64,000 nt of DNA from Sorangium cellulosum (GTDB lineage: Bacteria; Myxococcota_A; Polyangia; Polyangiales; Polyangiaceae): assembly GCF_004135735.1 (NCBI RefSeq), contig NZ_CP012670.1:6402501-6466500 (forward strand). Reading direction: 5' to 3'. The stretch's first letter is position 1. Each line of letters starts with the position of its first letter. The notes under the pieces were generated by a model, which ran no database searches, was not told the DNA's origin, and saw only the letters and a list, made by a program, of their open reading frames with translations. Positions 42,701 through 50,846 of the stretch are shown here, in pieces. A program made the position numbers and the translations under genes.

Positions 42701-44556
42701 CCGCCGCGGAGCTCGCGCTGCACCTCGGCCGTGACGTCGGCGAGGCCGCGCACGGCGGCGCCGGCGAGCGCCGCGGGGCCGGCGACGAGGTCCTTCACGG
42801 CGGCGGCGGCCGGCAGGCCGACGTAGCGCAGCGCCGCCCGGAGGCCGCCGCCGACCGGCCCGGCGAGGAGCGCCGCGGCCTGCTCGTCGGCCTCGTCGAG
42901 CACGCCGATGAGCCGCAGCCCCGGCCGCGCCTCGCCCGTGGCGAGCGCGAGGGCGAGGTCGGCGAGGCGCCCGCCGCCGAGGGGCGCGATCGGGTCGACG
43001 ACCAGCGCGATCCCGACCGGCGACGCCATGCAGAAGCGCGTGAGCGCGGCGAGGTCCGCCGCCTCGAGCTCCGGGGAGACGGCGGCGAGCGCGCGGGCGA
43101 GGGCGAGGTCCGGGTCGCCGTCGGGCGCGACGCGCGCCTCGATCCAGTCGTCCTTGTGGTCGACGTGGCGGCGCGCGAGGTGGGGCACGAGGCCGGCGGA
43201 GGCGAGCGAGGTCTTCCCGGCGCCGCGCGGCCCCTGGAGGAGGACGCACGGCTCGAACTCGAGCTCGCGCCCGAGGCGCGCGACGTCGTCGTCGCGCCCG
43301 AACAGGAGCCCTTCCTCGGCCGACGAGAGCGGGGCGAGGCCCCGGTACGGGGGGTCGGGGACGCCGTGGGGGCGCTCCCAGACCTCGTCGACGAGCTGCT
43401 TGAGCCGCCCCGGCGCGACCCGGCGGTGCGCGGGGTCGACCGAGAGCAGGCGCGTGAGGAGCGCGAGCAGGCCGCGCGGCAGCCGCGCGGGGTCGCGCCC
43501 GAGGTCGCGCATGGCGCCGCGCAGGGTGGCGCTGCGGAGCGCGGCCCACCAGGCGGTGACGCGCGTGGGATCGGAGCAGTCCTCGGGCTCGTCGGGGGCG
43601 TCGTGCGGGAGGCGCCCGGTCGCGAGCTGCGCGATGCACACGGCGAGCGCGTACGCGTCGGTCGCGGCGGAGGGCTCGGCCATCTCGAGCACCTCGGGGG
43701 CCATGAAGCCAGGGGTGCCGATGACGTTGCGGGCGGCGGCGGGGCTGCTCGCGCCGACGACGGCGCGGCGGGTGGACGCGTAGACGTCGCGCTCGACGAG
43801 GAAGGCGGTGCCGTGCTCGCCGCGGCGGGTGGGCGCGTGGGCGTCGTGCTCGACGAGGAGGGCGGTGCCGTGCTCGCCGAGGCCGTCGCCCGCGCGGCCG
43901 CCGGGGCCGCCGCCGCTGCCGACGCCGCCGCCGACGCGGGCGGCCGGGGGCGCGCCGGGGGCGCGCGAGCCAGGGCCGCCCGGCGAGGTGCCGGCGCGGC
44001 GCGAGATGCCGAAGTCGAGCACCTTGATGGCGCCGTCCTGGGAGAGGAACAGGTTGGCGGGCTTGAGGTCGAGGTGGACGACGCCGCGCGCGTGGATGAC
44101 GTCGAGCGCGCCGGCGACGTCGCGGGCCCAGGCGACGACGCGGCGCCAGGGGACGCGGCGCCGGAACCGGAGCAGGTCGGCGAGGTTTCTGCCCTCGAGG
44201 AGCTCCATCGACACGAACGGCGCGCGCGGGGCCTCGTGGAGGATGCCGGCGGCGTAGATGGTGACGAGCGAGGGGTGGCGGAACGAGGCGAGCAGCTTGG
44301 CCTCGTCGGCCCAGTCCGCGGCGCAGGCGAAGTCCGAGACGAGCAGCTTGAGGGCGACCTCGCGGAACGGCGTCCCGTCGGGCAGGAGCTCCTCGGCGCG
44401 CCACACGTCCCCGAAGCCGCCGCGGCCCAGCCGCACGCGCAAGCGGTAGCGGCGATCGAGGACGTCGCCCGGCGCGCGCGCGAGCCCGCCCGGGGGGAAG
44501 GAGACGACGCCCGGATCGCTGGAGGAGCTCCCCTCGTCGACGAGCGTGCGGTCCAT
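39784..44556 (-). CDS. Ser/Thr kinase--STAND ATPase--beta-propeller-like fusion
   Basis: 1590 residues. Kinase domain ~35-380: GRGGFGDVWRAEE, VALKLL, HLDLKPANL at ~160 (non-RD, Leu for Arg), DFG at ~182, then ~100 residues of Gly/Ala-rich insertion holding two tandem 20-residue copies of GEHGTAxLVExDxxAxTRR, and only then GTPGFMAPE at ~285. P-loop NTPase of the nSTAND type at ~430-700 (LLQGPRGAGKTSLASAGL, LIGVLDEAD). A helical region and probable hydrophobic segment lie near 820-850. The C-terminal ~700 residues look like WD40-style blades. It is likely a large signalling scaffold. No strong ribosome site. Confidence 0.85.
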   Translation of the reverse strand: MDRTLVDEGSSSSDPGVVSFPPGGLARAPGDVLDRRYRLRVRLGRGGFGDVWRAEELLPDGTPFREVALKLLVSDFACAADWADEAKLLASFRHPSLVTIYAAGILHEAPRAPFVSMELLEGRNLADLLRFRRRVPWRRVVAWARDVAGALDVIHARGVVHLDLKPANLFLSQDGAIKVLDFGISRRAGTSPGGPGSRAPGAPPAARVGGGVGSGGGPGGRAGDGLGEHGTALLVEHDAHAPTRRGEHGTAFLVERDVYASTRRAVVGASSPAAARNVIGTPGFMAPEVLEMAEPSAATDAYALAVCIAQLATGRLPHDAPDEPEDCSDPTRVTAWWAALRSATLRGAMRDLGRDPARLPRGLLALLTRLLSVDPAHRRVAPGRLKQLVDEVWERPHGVPDPPYRGLAPLSSAEEGLLFGRDDDVARLGRELEFEPCVLLQGPRGAGKTSLASAGLVPHLARRHVDHKDDWIEARVAPDGDPDLALARALAAVSPELEAADLAALTRFCMASPVGIALVVDPIAPLGGGRLADLALALATGEARPGLRLIGVLDEADEQAAALLAGPVGGGLRAALRYVGLPAAAAVKDLVAGPAALAGAAVRGLADVTAEVQRELRGGGAALSFVALALADWWRSARDPGGALRGEAWRELGGVRGALARHADATMASLPPRDRAIADELLLRLGAMDGSRVRWVEEELVEAACGPGSPAEAAAVLGALERARLVVRRDRAVELAHEALASGWPHLAATRAMHMDRLILLERLREAADVWDRSGESPDFLLRRDLLEQVRAGGAPRLPRREQALVRESVRRARAQRAKRIGAAAALGLAAASAIAAERWSAARQASVEAARRAAEERADLAELVGKSRRTEDPYHRAAWIAAAMDRRAADGALPLDLAVAAMGLPRAHFLTLDGVMAPALPWDDRWVVAGAGGAMLVADLIPPDPEVFEDVALDVDPESVEAPVRTPRVLALRPHDAPHVERAPFAFDTAVATRSVTGEVRVFRLREGGTVALAAVAPVRCSSAVHVAEAAPVLACSTDGGIARWDMRRGGGEGAVDRHPFRGNVLGVSPDGARVAAVLGRRALLWAPGRSAAGGAGAGGASGGAASAAGGAGGAAGRDSAEVLLSAPAVLGRFSPRDPVIALVQQGRTSIHAFDRPDPPLLELATDPAPASARWDAGGLDLGVCGASGEAWHYLRKGGRAASDPPPEGSPCEAPLGRRAPRPLRSRGEASDIAARDVGPHVFLGGWRLPDGRVLTRDLVLFSPGPPAAEHLLRFEGRDPLGGPEIRDASASAAAVLRSGDTVAIQLGDEVRLYDEGTRRRMAAWPGALLRRCDDGRLLAYRRDGGAWRLFDALTDATHATVPRTPAFVLGVDAACRTLFLQELDGDLVAISLGDLSSRTMTVADGYVYEARPSPARGGVGPGLWLAFSSGAVARLDEGRSEVRVLGFATPRATAIGDGPLPGDVAFADATGVVVVRRSGAAERVLEGTSGAEWEDLAASPDGATMLLASTDRLAVLDLSRREIVGAMPSEGRERLAAWDAEGSVLSWSFGRVGGPSGLVVPRGPSLARQVGEAVSNLRAQDKRLVARP

Positions 44557-44899
44557 CGCGAGGCCACGGTATCACCGGCGCGGGGAGACCGTCGTCCCCC
44601 AATCGCCCGCTCGAGGCGCGGGATCTCGCCTGTCCGGGGCCGTGTGATCTCGATCTCACGCCCGACATCGACGCTGGCGGGCGGCCGGTGAGACAGGCAT
44701 CCATGCGAGAGGGCGGCGCCCCACCGGACATGGGCTCATCCGCCCTGGGCACGGGCGCCGATCCAGCGATCGGCCGTGGGAGCCGGGGGCGCGCCTCGCC
44801 TCGGCGCGCGCCCCCGGCGTCATGGGCGCTGAAGGCGCAGCGATCCTGCCGGCCTGCGCGCGCTGCAGCGCGTTTCGCGCGTGGCGCTCCGGCCGCGGC
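44557..44899. other. Intergenic region with GC-rich hairpin
   Basis: No gene. An imperfect inverted repeat CCGGGGGCGCGCC/GGCGCGCGCCCCCGG at about 44785-44815 follows the sigma-factor stop on the minus strand and may end that transcript. There is no T tract. Confidence 0.4.
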
Positions 44900-46297
44900 T
44901 CACCGGGTGGGCGCATCCTCCCGGTCCAGCCCTTCGAGCAGCTTGGGGTCGATCGTGGGGTCGAGCCGGGCGCGCACGAGCCGGGCGCGCGCCTCGCTGT
45001 AGCGCCTTGCCATCCAGAGCGCCCGGATCCAGAGCACGCTCCGCTCCGAGGCGAAGGCGCTCGCCGGAACCTCGCGATCGTAGCGCTCGAGCTCCTGGAT
45101 CGCCTGGACGGGATCGCGCCGGCTCACCGCATCGCTGCACAGCTTGAAGAGCGAGACGTCGAGGCTGTTGCCCGGTGAGATGGCGTCGTTCGACGGCGCG
45201 GGCGGCGACGGCGCGGGCGGCGACGGCGCGGGCGGCGACGGCGCGGGGACGCGCGCACGCCTGCCGCCGGTGGCGCGCACCTGCGGCGGGCGGACGACAG
45301 GCGCAGGCGCGGCCGGCGGGGGTGGCTCCGGCGCGGCAGGGGGCGGCGGCGGTTCGGGGGGCGTCACCGCCATGACGATGGACCGGACAGGCATCACCAG
45401 CGGCGGAGGCGGCGGGTCCGGGGACCCCAGCCAGGCCGTGCCAGCGACGACGGTCGCCGCGGCCGTCGTGATGACGGCGGGCGTCGCGCCGACGGTCGAC
45501 CGCAGCGGGGCGAGGCGCCGCCATATCGCCTTGAGCCACGTCACGGCGTCGCCGACCGCCTTGCCGGCGCCGGCGGTCGCCGTCGTGGCGCTGGCCGCCT
45601 CGAACGCGCGCACCGACTCCTGCACGCCGCGGACGACCGCGAGCCGGACGTCCTCGGGTACGCGGGGCGCGATCCGCGCGGCGGCGAAGAGCGCCGCCAC
45701 GTCGAGCGGCAGCACGCAGAGCGAGCCTTCCTTCTTCCGGTCCTCGCGCCTGCGCTTCACCACGATGTCGTGGAACAGCGAGAGGGCGCGCGCGCGCCAC
45801 TTGTAGGCGGTGGACAGCGGGACGCCGCGCTGCTGCGCGATCTCCGCCATCGGGATGCCGTCGAGGTCGTGCGCGGCGAGGATCGAGTACGCGTCGAGGT
45901 CGAGCTGCTGCAGGAGCTCGAGCACCATGAGCCGCTCCTGCTCCACCATGATCAGCTGGTCCGGGGGCTGGGACTGGTCGACGAGGGGCGGGAGCTCCTC
46001 GTCCATCACCAGCTCTTCGTAGCGATGCTGGGCGCGCTCGCGGTAGTGCGCGGCGGTGTGGACCGTGATCCGGTTCAGCCAGCGCTCGGGTCGCGAGATC
46101 GCGGGGTTGTAGTTCTCGAAGCTCTGGTACGCGGAGAACAGGATGTCCTGCGCGAGATCTCCACGGTCGCGCAGAGGAATTCCCAGGCGGGTTAACCAGC
46201 GCCATATGAGCGAGAATGTCTTCGCGCGAAAGAGCAGCTCAAAGGCTCGCTCCTTCTCGGGTGGTCCATCTGGGCCCGGCCGGCTAGGTCGCGTCAT
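44900..46297 (-). CDS. ECF-type sigma factor with transmembrane C-terminal extension
   Basis: 465 residues from ATG 46297. Sigma region 2 at ~15-95 (LFRAKTFSLIWRWL, DLAQDILFSAYQSFENY, PERWLNRITVHTAAHY) and region 4 at ~135-185 (SILAAHDLDGIPMAEIAQQRGVPLSTAYKWRARALSLF). The extension carries one transmembrane segment at ~268-285 (AVITTAAATVVAGTAWLG), a Pro-rich linker with PAPSP repeats (15-bp DNA repeats at 45190-45245) and a ~100-residue helical C-terminal domain. A membrane-tethered sigma factor of this kind may be released by proteolysis and does not need a separate anti-sigma. None is encoded next to it. Confidence 0.85.
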   Translation of the reverse strand: MTRPSRPGPDGPPEKERAFELLFRAKTFSLIWRWLTRLGIPLRDRGDLAQDILFSAYQSFENYNPAISRPERWLNRITVHTAAHYRERAQHRYEELVMDEELPPLVDQSQPPDQLIMVEQERLMVLELLQQLDLDAYSILAAHDLDGIPMAEIAQQRGVPLSTAYKWRARALSLFHDIVVKRRREDRKKEGSLCVLPLDVAALFAAARIAPRVPEDVRLAVVRGVQESVRAFEAASATTATAGAGKAVGDAVTWLKAIWRRLAPLRSTVGATPAVITTAAATVVAGTAWLGSPDPPPPPLVMPVRSIVMAVTPPEPPPPPAAPEPPPPAAPAPVVRPPQVRATGGRRARVPAPSPPAPSPPAPSPPAPSNDAISPGNSLDVSLFKLCSDAVSRRDPVQAIQELERYDREVPASAFASERSVLWIRALWMARRYSEARARLVRARLDPTIDPKLLEGLDREDAPTR

Positions 46298-46995
46298 ACC
46301 AGGCAAATTCCGGACGCCGGCGAGCGTTTGCCGGCCCGGGCACACCGCCCACGGCAGGCGCCGGCCCCGGGCCGCCGCTCCACGGCGCCAGAAGGCCGGA
46401 AATCGCCGCGATCGCGCCGTGGGCGCCCGCGCCGGGAGACTGGGGGCGTCATCTATACATTGAATATATGACAACGAAACAATTCTTCTATTGAATTGCT
46501 GGATGGGGCCCCCTCGGCAACCTCAACCTGGGTCGGCAACCTCAACCTGGGTCGGCAACCTCAACCTGGGTCGGGGCAACCTCAACCTGGGTCGGCGGCA
46601 ACCTCAACCTGGGTCGGCGGCAACCTCAACCTGGGTCGGCGGCAACCTCAACCTGGGTCGGCGGCAACCTCGGGGTCGGCAATCTCGGGGTCGGCAACCT
46701 CGGGGTCGGCAACCTCGGTCGGGCGGGGGCGGAGGCAACCTCAACCTGGGTCGGCAACCTCAACCTGGATCGGCAACCTCGGTCGGTCGGGCGGGGGCGG
46801 GGCGCGGCACAACCTGGGCGCAACCTGGTCGGGCGTGGCACAGCCTGGGTCGGGCACGGCACGCCCACGGCGGCGAGCGATCCGCGCGGCCACCGGATCC
46901 CACCGGGAGCCCCTGCGCCCCGGGGCCCATTCGAGGTGCGCCGCCAGGCGAATTGAGGCACTGTGCGATCGCCGCCCCCGGGCGGCTCACCCCCC
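46298..46995. other. Promoter region and repeat array upstream of the sigma factor
   Basis: 46440-46500 is strikingly AT-rich. On the minus strand TTGTTT (46482-46477) and TATAGA (46457-46452) are 19 bases apart, a weak promoter candidate for the sigma-factor gene. The tandem AACCTGGGTC array fills 46515-46860. 46870-46995 holds no further gene before the hotdog start. Confidence 0.45.
46516..46860. repeat. Tandem array of CAACCTCAACCTGGGTCGG units
   Basis: CCTCAACCTGG starts at 46521, 46540, 46559, 46580, 46602, 46624, 46646, 46739 and 46758, giving a period of 19, then 21-22 bp. Degenerate AACCTCGGGGTCGG units lie between 46666 and 46720 and at 46800-46860. No unique spacers occur, so this is not CRISPR. 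The core is that of the repeat inside the kinase gene at 16.1-16.5 kb, but here with TCGG instead of the GAGG arm. Confidence 0.9.
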
Positions 46996-47508
46996 ATGAA
47001 GCTCGCCGACCTCTCCCTCGCTTCGATCGCGGCGACCTCGCGCCGCAACACCCTGCGCGACCTCTGGGACAGGCTGCACCGCCTGCCCGGAGGCAAGCGC
47101 CTGTTCAGCCGCCTCATCGGCGCGATGGCCCCCTACACGGACACCATCCGCGCCGACGTCGAGCTCCTGGAGCGCGGCCGCGCGGAGGTATCCATGCGCG
47201 ACCGGCCCAGGTTGCGCAACCACCTCCGCTCGGTGCACGCCGTCGCGCTCGTCAACCTCGCCGAGCTCACCGGCAACACGGCGCTGTCCTACGCGCTGCC
47301 CGACGATGCGCGGTTCATCGTTGCTGGCCTCTCGATCGAGTACCTGAAGAAGGCCCGCGGCGCGATCCGCGCCGTCTGCGAGTGCCCTGTCCCCGAGAGC
47401 AGCGAACGCAGGGAGTACCAGATCCCCGTGAGCCTCCGCGACGCGGCCGGCGTCGAGGTCGCCCGCGCCACCCTCCGCAGCCTCGTCGGCCCGAAGAAGC
47501 AGGCCTGA
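46996..47508 (+). CDS. Hotdog-fold protein (DUF4442/PaaI-like)
   Basis: 170 residues. After an amphipathic N-terminus (KLADLSLASIAATSRRNTLRDLWDRL) the hotdog core shows IGAMAPYTDTIRADVELLERGRAEVSM, RNHLRSVHAVALVNLAELTGNTALSYALP and FIVAGLSIEYLKKARGAI, as in DUF4442 thioesterase-like proteins related to PaaI. These act on acyl-CoA or acyl carriers, though the substrate here is unknown. No signal peptide. Stands alone. Confidence 0.8.
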   Translation: MKLADLSLASIAATSRRNTLRDLWDRLHRLPGGKRLFSRLIGAMAPYTDTIRADVELLERGRAEVSMRDRPRLRNHLRSVHAVALVNLAELTGNTALSYALPDDARFIVAGLSIEYLKKARGAIRAVCECPVPESSERREYQIPVSLRDAAGVEVARATLRSLVGPKKQA

Positions 47509-47660
47509 GCCTCATACCAGACCTCCCCCCACACACGGGCCCTGAGCCTCGGAGAGCCACCTCACCTCATGGGTCGATTCTGAAGTTCCTACCCCCTACG
47601 ACATCCAGGGACGGAGCAGGAGCTCGAGTCGAATCCTGCGCTCGACAAAGGGCGCCCGGG

Positions 47661-49166
47661 ATGTTTCGATCCTGTCTTATGGATAACCGCTCAACGATGG
47701 TGGCGCTCGCCGCGACAGGAATCAGCGTGTTCTTCGCGGCGTGTGGTGGAGCCGGCGGCTCGGTCTTCGGCGGCGGCGGAACCGGCGGGGATGCGGCGAC
47801 GGCGAGCACGGGCTCGGACTCCGGCACGGGTGCTGGCGCGGGCTCGGGCTCGGACTCATCGGGGACAGGCTTTGGCACGGGCTCGGGCTTCGGGGACACC
47901 GGCGATGGCGGCGCGAGCTCCGGGACGCTCAGCAGCGGCGCGGGAGACGGCGCCGGCGGCGGCACGTCGTGCGCGGGCGAGACGAGCACGGCGGAGCTCG
48001 TGCCGCTCGACCTGTACATCATGCTCGACGCGTCGGGCTCGATGGAGGACCGGCTCCCGACGCGCGACACCAAGTGGGAGGCCGTGACCGAGGCGCTCGA
48101 GGCGTTCTTCACCGACCCGCAGTCCGCGGGGCTCGGCGTCGGGCTCCAGTACTTCCCGCTGCGCGATCCCGACGTGCCCGCGACGTGCACGTCGAACGAG
48201 GAGTGCGGCGCGCACGGGCCGTGCAAACTCCGTATCTGCCGGAACGACCCCCGACTGCGGTACTGCGCCACCGACGCGGACTGCATGCGCGGCGACAGCT
48301 GCGTCGCTCTCGGCGTGTGCAGCAGGAGCGGCAACCTGTGCACGGACCTGGGCGAGAGCTGCTACCGGGGCGGTATGTGCGAGGCGGTGACCGAGAGCGA
48401 ATGCCAGAGCCCGCTCTCGTGCGACGCCGAGGTCTACGCGGCGCCCGCGGTCGACATCACGCCGCTCGACGCCGCGAAGGCCGAGGAGCTCATGGCGTCG
48501 ATCGCCGCCCAGGATCCCAATGACGGGACGCCGACCGCCGGCGCCCTCGCCGGCGCGATCGAGCGGGCTCGCGACCACGCCCTGGCGAACCCGACCCACC
48601 GCGTCATCGCGGTGCTCGCCACCGACGGGATGCCCTCCCTGTGCGATCCGCAGGACGGCGACGGCATCGCGGAGATCGCGAGCGCCGGGCTGAACGGCTC
48701 GCCGAGCATCTCCACCTTCGTGATCGGGGTCTTCGACGGCAACGACGACGGCGCCGAGGCCACGATGAACCGCATCGCCGAGGGCGGCGGGACGCAGGCC
48801 TTCTTCATCGACACGAACACGGACGTCTCGAGCGCCTTCCTCGAGGCGCTCAACGAGATCCGCGGCAAGAGCCTCGCGTGCGAGTACCAGGTCCCGACGC
48901 CGTCCGCCGGCCAGTCGCTCGACTACGGGACGCTCAACGTCCAGCACACGCCCTTGGACGGCGGCGCGCCGGCGACCATCTTCTACGTGGGCGACGAGGC
49001 GAGCTGCGACGCGATGGCCGGTGGCTGGTACTACGACGTCGATCCCGCGACCGGCGACAAGCCGACGAAGATCATGATGTGCCCGGCGACCTGCTCGCAG
49101 TTCGGCAAGGGCGGGCAGGTCGAGCTCAAGGTGGGCTGCAAGACCGAGGTCCCGCCGGTCCGCTGA
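47661..49166 (+). CDS. Von Willebrand factor A-domain lipoprotein
   Basis: 501 residues from ATG 47661 (a second ATG lies at 47679). Signal with lipobox FAAC, then a Gly/Ser/Thr linker to ~110. The vWA domain starts LYIMLDASGSMEDRL (MIDAS DxSxS). A Cys-rich insertion (CTSNEECGAHGPCKLRICRN, CATDADCMRGDSC, CTDLGESCYRGGMC) interrupts the domain, which resumes with DGTPTAGALAGAIERARDHA and VLATDGMPSLCDP. The insertion resembles the Cys-pair motifs of many myxobacterial surface proteins. It probably binds a ligand or metal at the cell surface. Confidence 0.85.
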   Translation: MFRSCLMDNRSTMVALAATGISVFFAACGGAGGSVFGGGGTGGDAATASTGSDSGTGAGAGSGSDSSGTGFGTGSGFGDTGDGGASSGTLSSGAGDGAGGGTSCAGETSTAELVPLDLYIMLDASGSMEDRLPTRDTKWEAVTEALEAFFTDPQSAGLGVGLQYFPLRDPDVPATCTSNEECGAHGPCKLRICRNDPRLRYCATDADCMRGDSCVALGVCSRSGNLCTDLGESCYRGGMCEAVTESECQSPLSCDAEVYAAPAVDITPLDAAKAEELMASIAAQDPNDGTPTAGALAGAIERARDHALANPTHRVIAVLATDGMPSLCDPQDGDGIAEIASAGLNGSPSISTFVIGVFDGNDDGAEATMNRIAEGGGTQAFFIDTNTDVSSAFLEALNEIRGKSLACEYQVPTPSAGQSLDYGTLNVQHTPLDGGAPATIFYVGDEASCDAMAGGWYYDVDPATGDKPTKIMMCPATCSQFGKGGQVELKVGCKTEVPPVR

Positions 49167-49282
49167 GCGGGCGCGCGCGCCCCTTCCCCGCTCCCGCTCC
49201 CCATTCCCGCCCCCAGCCGTGTTGCCAGCGTGATCGGGCCGTGCCCCGGCCAGGTGACGGCCGTGGTCGACCTGGGCCGTGG

Positions 49283-50629
49283 TCAACCTGGTTGCTCGCC
49301 GGCAGGCTCCCGAGGCCCGCCCACCGCGCGCGAGGTCGCGAGGCGGTCCGCGCGGGTGCGCAGCCAGAAGTAGCCCGCCGACGCGGCGAAGAGCGCCGCG
49401 CACACGAGGGCCGTCGCGTAGCTGAACCCGAGGAAGAACTCGATCCACGAGCGCTTCGGCTGGCCGAAGCTCTTGTAGAGCAGCACCGTCACGCTCCCCA
49501 GGTAACCGAACGCGTCGGCCGCGGTGATCAGGAAGCCCGCGGTCGCCACCGAGCCCAGCGCCGCGATGAGCCGGTCGAAGAGCACGCAGTTGTACGGCAC
49601 GTAGCCCACGTACAGCCCGAGCCCGACGCTGATCATCCACGCGACCGGGCCGATGACGCCGGCCTGGTAGAGCGCGGTGCTCCCCCCGACGAGCACGGCG
49701 CCGGCGAGCATGAGGCCGTGGACCGCGAGGAGCGCGGCGCGGTTGCTGCGGATGCCCATCATCAGCGCGACCCCGACGAGCGCGCCGATGGCCACGGGGA
49801 TCTCGGCCGTCGTCAGGATCGCCGGCTGGTCGGCGTAGCCCACGGCGTCCCAGATCTCGCGGGCGAAGTTGTCGCGGAAGTCGCGGTAGGCGGTGAGCAC
49901 CATGTAGCCGACGACCAGGGTCACGAGCCCGCCCGCGTTCGCCAGGAAGAACGCGCGCCGCGCGGCGCGGTCCATGGGCGCGCGCCGGGTCCGGAGCGCC
50001 TCGTCGTCGGCCGAGGGCGGCGGGATCTGCGCGAGCATCCAGATCGACAGGAGCAGCGGCGGGAAGAAGAGCGCGCCGGTCAGCGCCGGCATCCACGCCT
50101 CCGGCACGCCCCACCCGAGCGTCAGCTTGCCCACGGTCTTCACGAAGCCGCTCGCGACGATGAAGCTCACGCAGAGCCCGGCGCCGAGCAGGTCGCTGAC
50201 GCGGCGCCCCTCGAGGAAGCCGAAGACGAGGCCCCAGACCATCCCGAGCGGCAGCCCGTTCAGCACGAGGAAGACCGCGGCGTGGGGGGCCGGCGCGAGC
50301 GCAAACAGGACGAGCGCCGCCTCGCTCACGCCGATGCACGCGAGGATCGCGAGGGCGCGCCGCTCGGGGCGCATCTCGGAGACGATCTTGATGCCGAGGA
50401 ACTTCGAGGCGCAGTACCCGAGCCCCTGGGCGATGAGGTAGAGGCTCTTCAGATCGAGCGGCGGGAGCAGCGGCAGCGCGACCGCGCCCTGGAAGGTCCC
50501 GACCGCGAACGGCTTGCGGAACGCGTACATGCAGAAGTACGTCGCGAACGCGGCGAGCACGGCGAAGGCTGTGAACACCGGCGCGGGCGCTCGTTCGAGC
50601 CATCTCGTCACGCGTCGCTGGGCCGGCAT
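49283..50629 (-). CDS. DUF5690-family MFS-like membrane transporter
   Basis: 448 residues. GGAG five bases before ATG 50629. About twelve hydrophobic segments run through the length, beginning VFTAFAVLAAFATYFCMYAFRKPFAVGTF, with GLGYCASKFLGIKIVSEM, LNGLPLGMVWGLVFGFLEGRR and GLYVGYVPYNCVLFDRLIA. The YAFRKP and GFLEGRR motifs are those of DUF5690 proteins related to the sugar-phosphate/GlpT branch of MFS. Substrate unknown. The 116 bases between it and the vWA gene hold two GTGGTC-ACCTGG units related to the dispersed AACCTGG repeat. Confidence 0.8.
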   Translation of the reverse strand: MPAQRRVTRWLERAPAPVFTAFAVLAAFATYFCMYAFRKPFAVGTFQGAVALPLLPPLDLKSLYLIAQGLGYCASKFLGIKIVSEMRPERRALAILACIGVSEAALVLFALAPAPHAAVFLVLNGLPLGMVWGLVFGFLEGRRVSDLLGAGLCVSFIVASGFVKTVGKLTLGWGVPEAWMPALTGALFFPPLLLSIWMLAQIPPPSADDEALRTRRAPMDRAARRAFFLANAGGLVTLVVGYMVLTAYRDFRDNFAREIWDAVGYADQPAILTTAEIPVAIGALVGVALMMGIRSNRAALLAVHGLMLAGAVLVGGSTALYQAGVIGPVAWMISVGLGLYVGYVPYNCVLFDRLIAALGSVATAGFLITAADAFGYLGSVTVLLYKSFGQPKRSWIEFFLGFSYATALVCAALFAASAGYFWLRTRADRLATSRAVGGPREPAGEQPG

Positions 50630-50846
50630 GGGAGCTCCGAGGCAGGCGCGAGGAGGGCCGCGCGGCCCGAGGGTAGCCGCGCCCCGCGCGGGCGCGCGTG
50701 AATTTTCGGGGAAGCGAGCGGCCGGATCCGTCCCGTCTCCCCTGGCCCAGGCCGGGCCTCCGGCGGGCGAAGCGGGTGCTGCGGCGAACCGCTCTTCGTG
50801 GGCCTCCGGGCGACGTGGAGCCAGGGACGGCGCGGCCGACGCGGCG

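Noticed and set aside
39560..44752. 1730-codon minus frame and 1404-codon plus frame over the large kinase gene
   Set aside because: Both are shadows of the kinase/STAND gene, which has kinase and P-loop motifs in its own frame.
46516..46770. CRISPR array
   Set aside because: The units are directly tandem with 19-22-bp period and have no unique spacers, and no cas gene is present.
46496..46999. A 167-codon plus-strand frame through the AACCTGGGTC array
   Set aside because: It is only the repeat translated. The frame has no ribosome site and no nonrepetitive conserved part.
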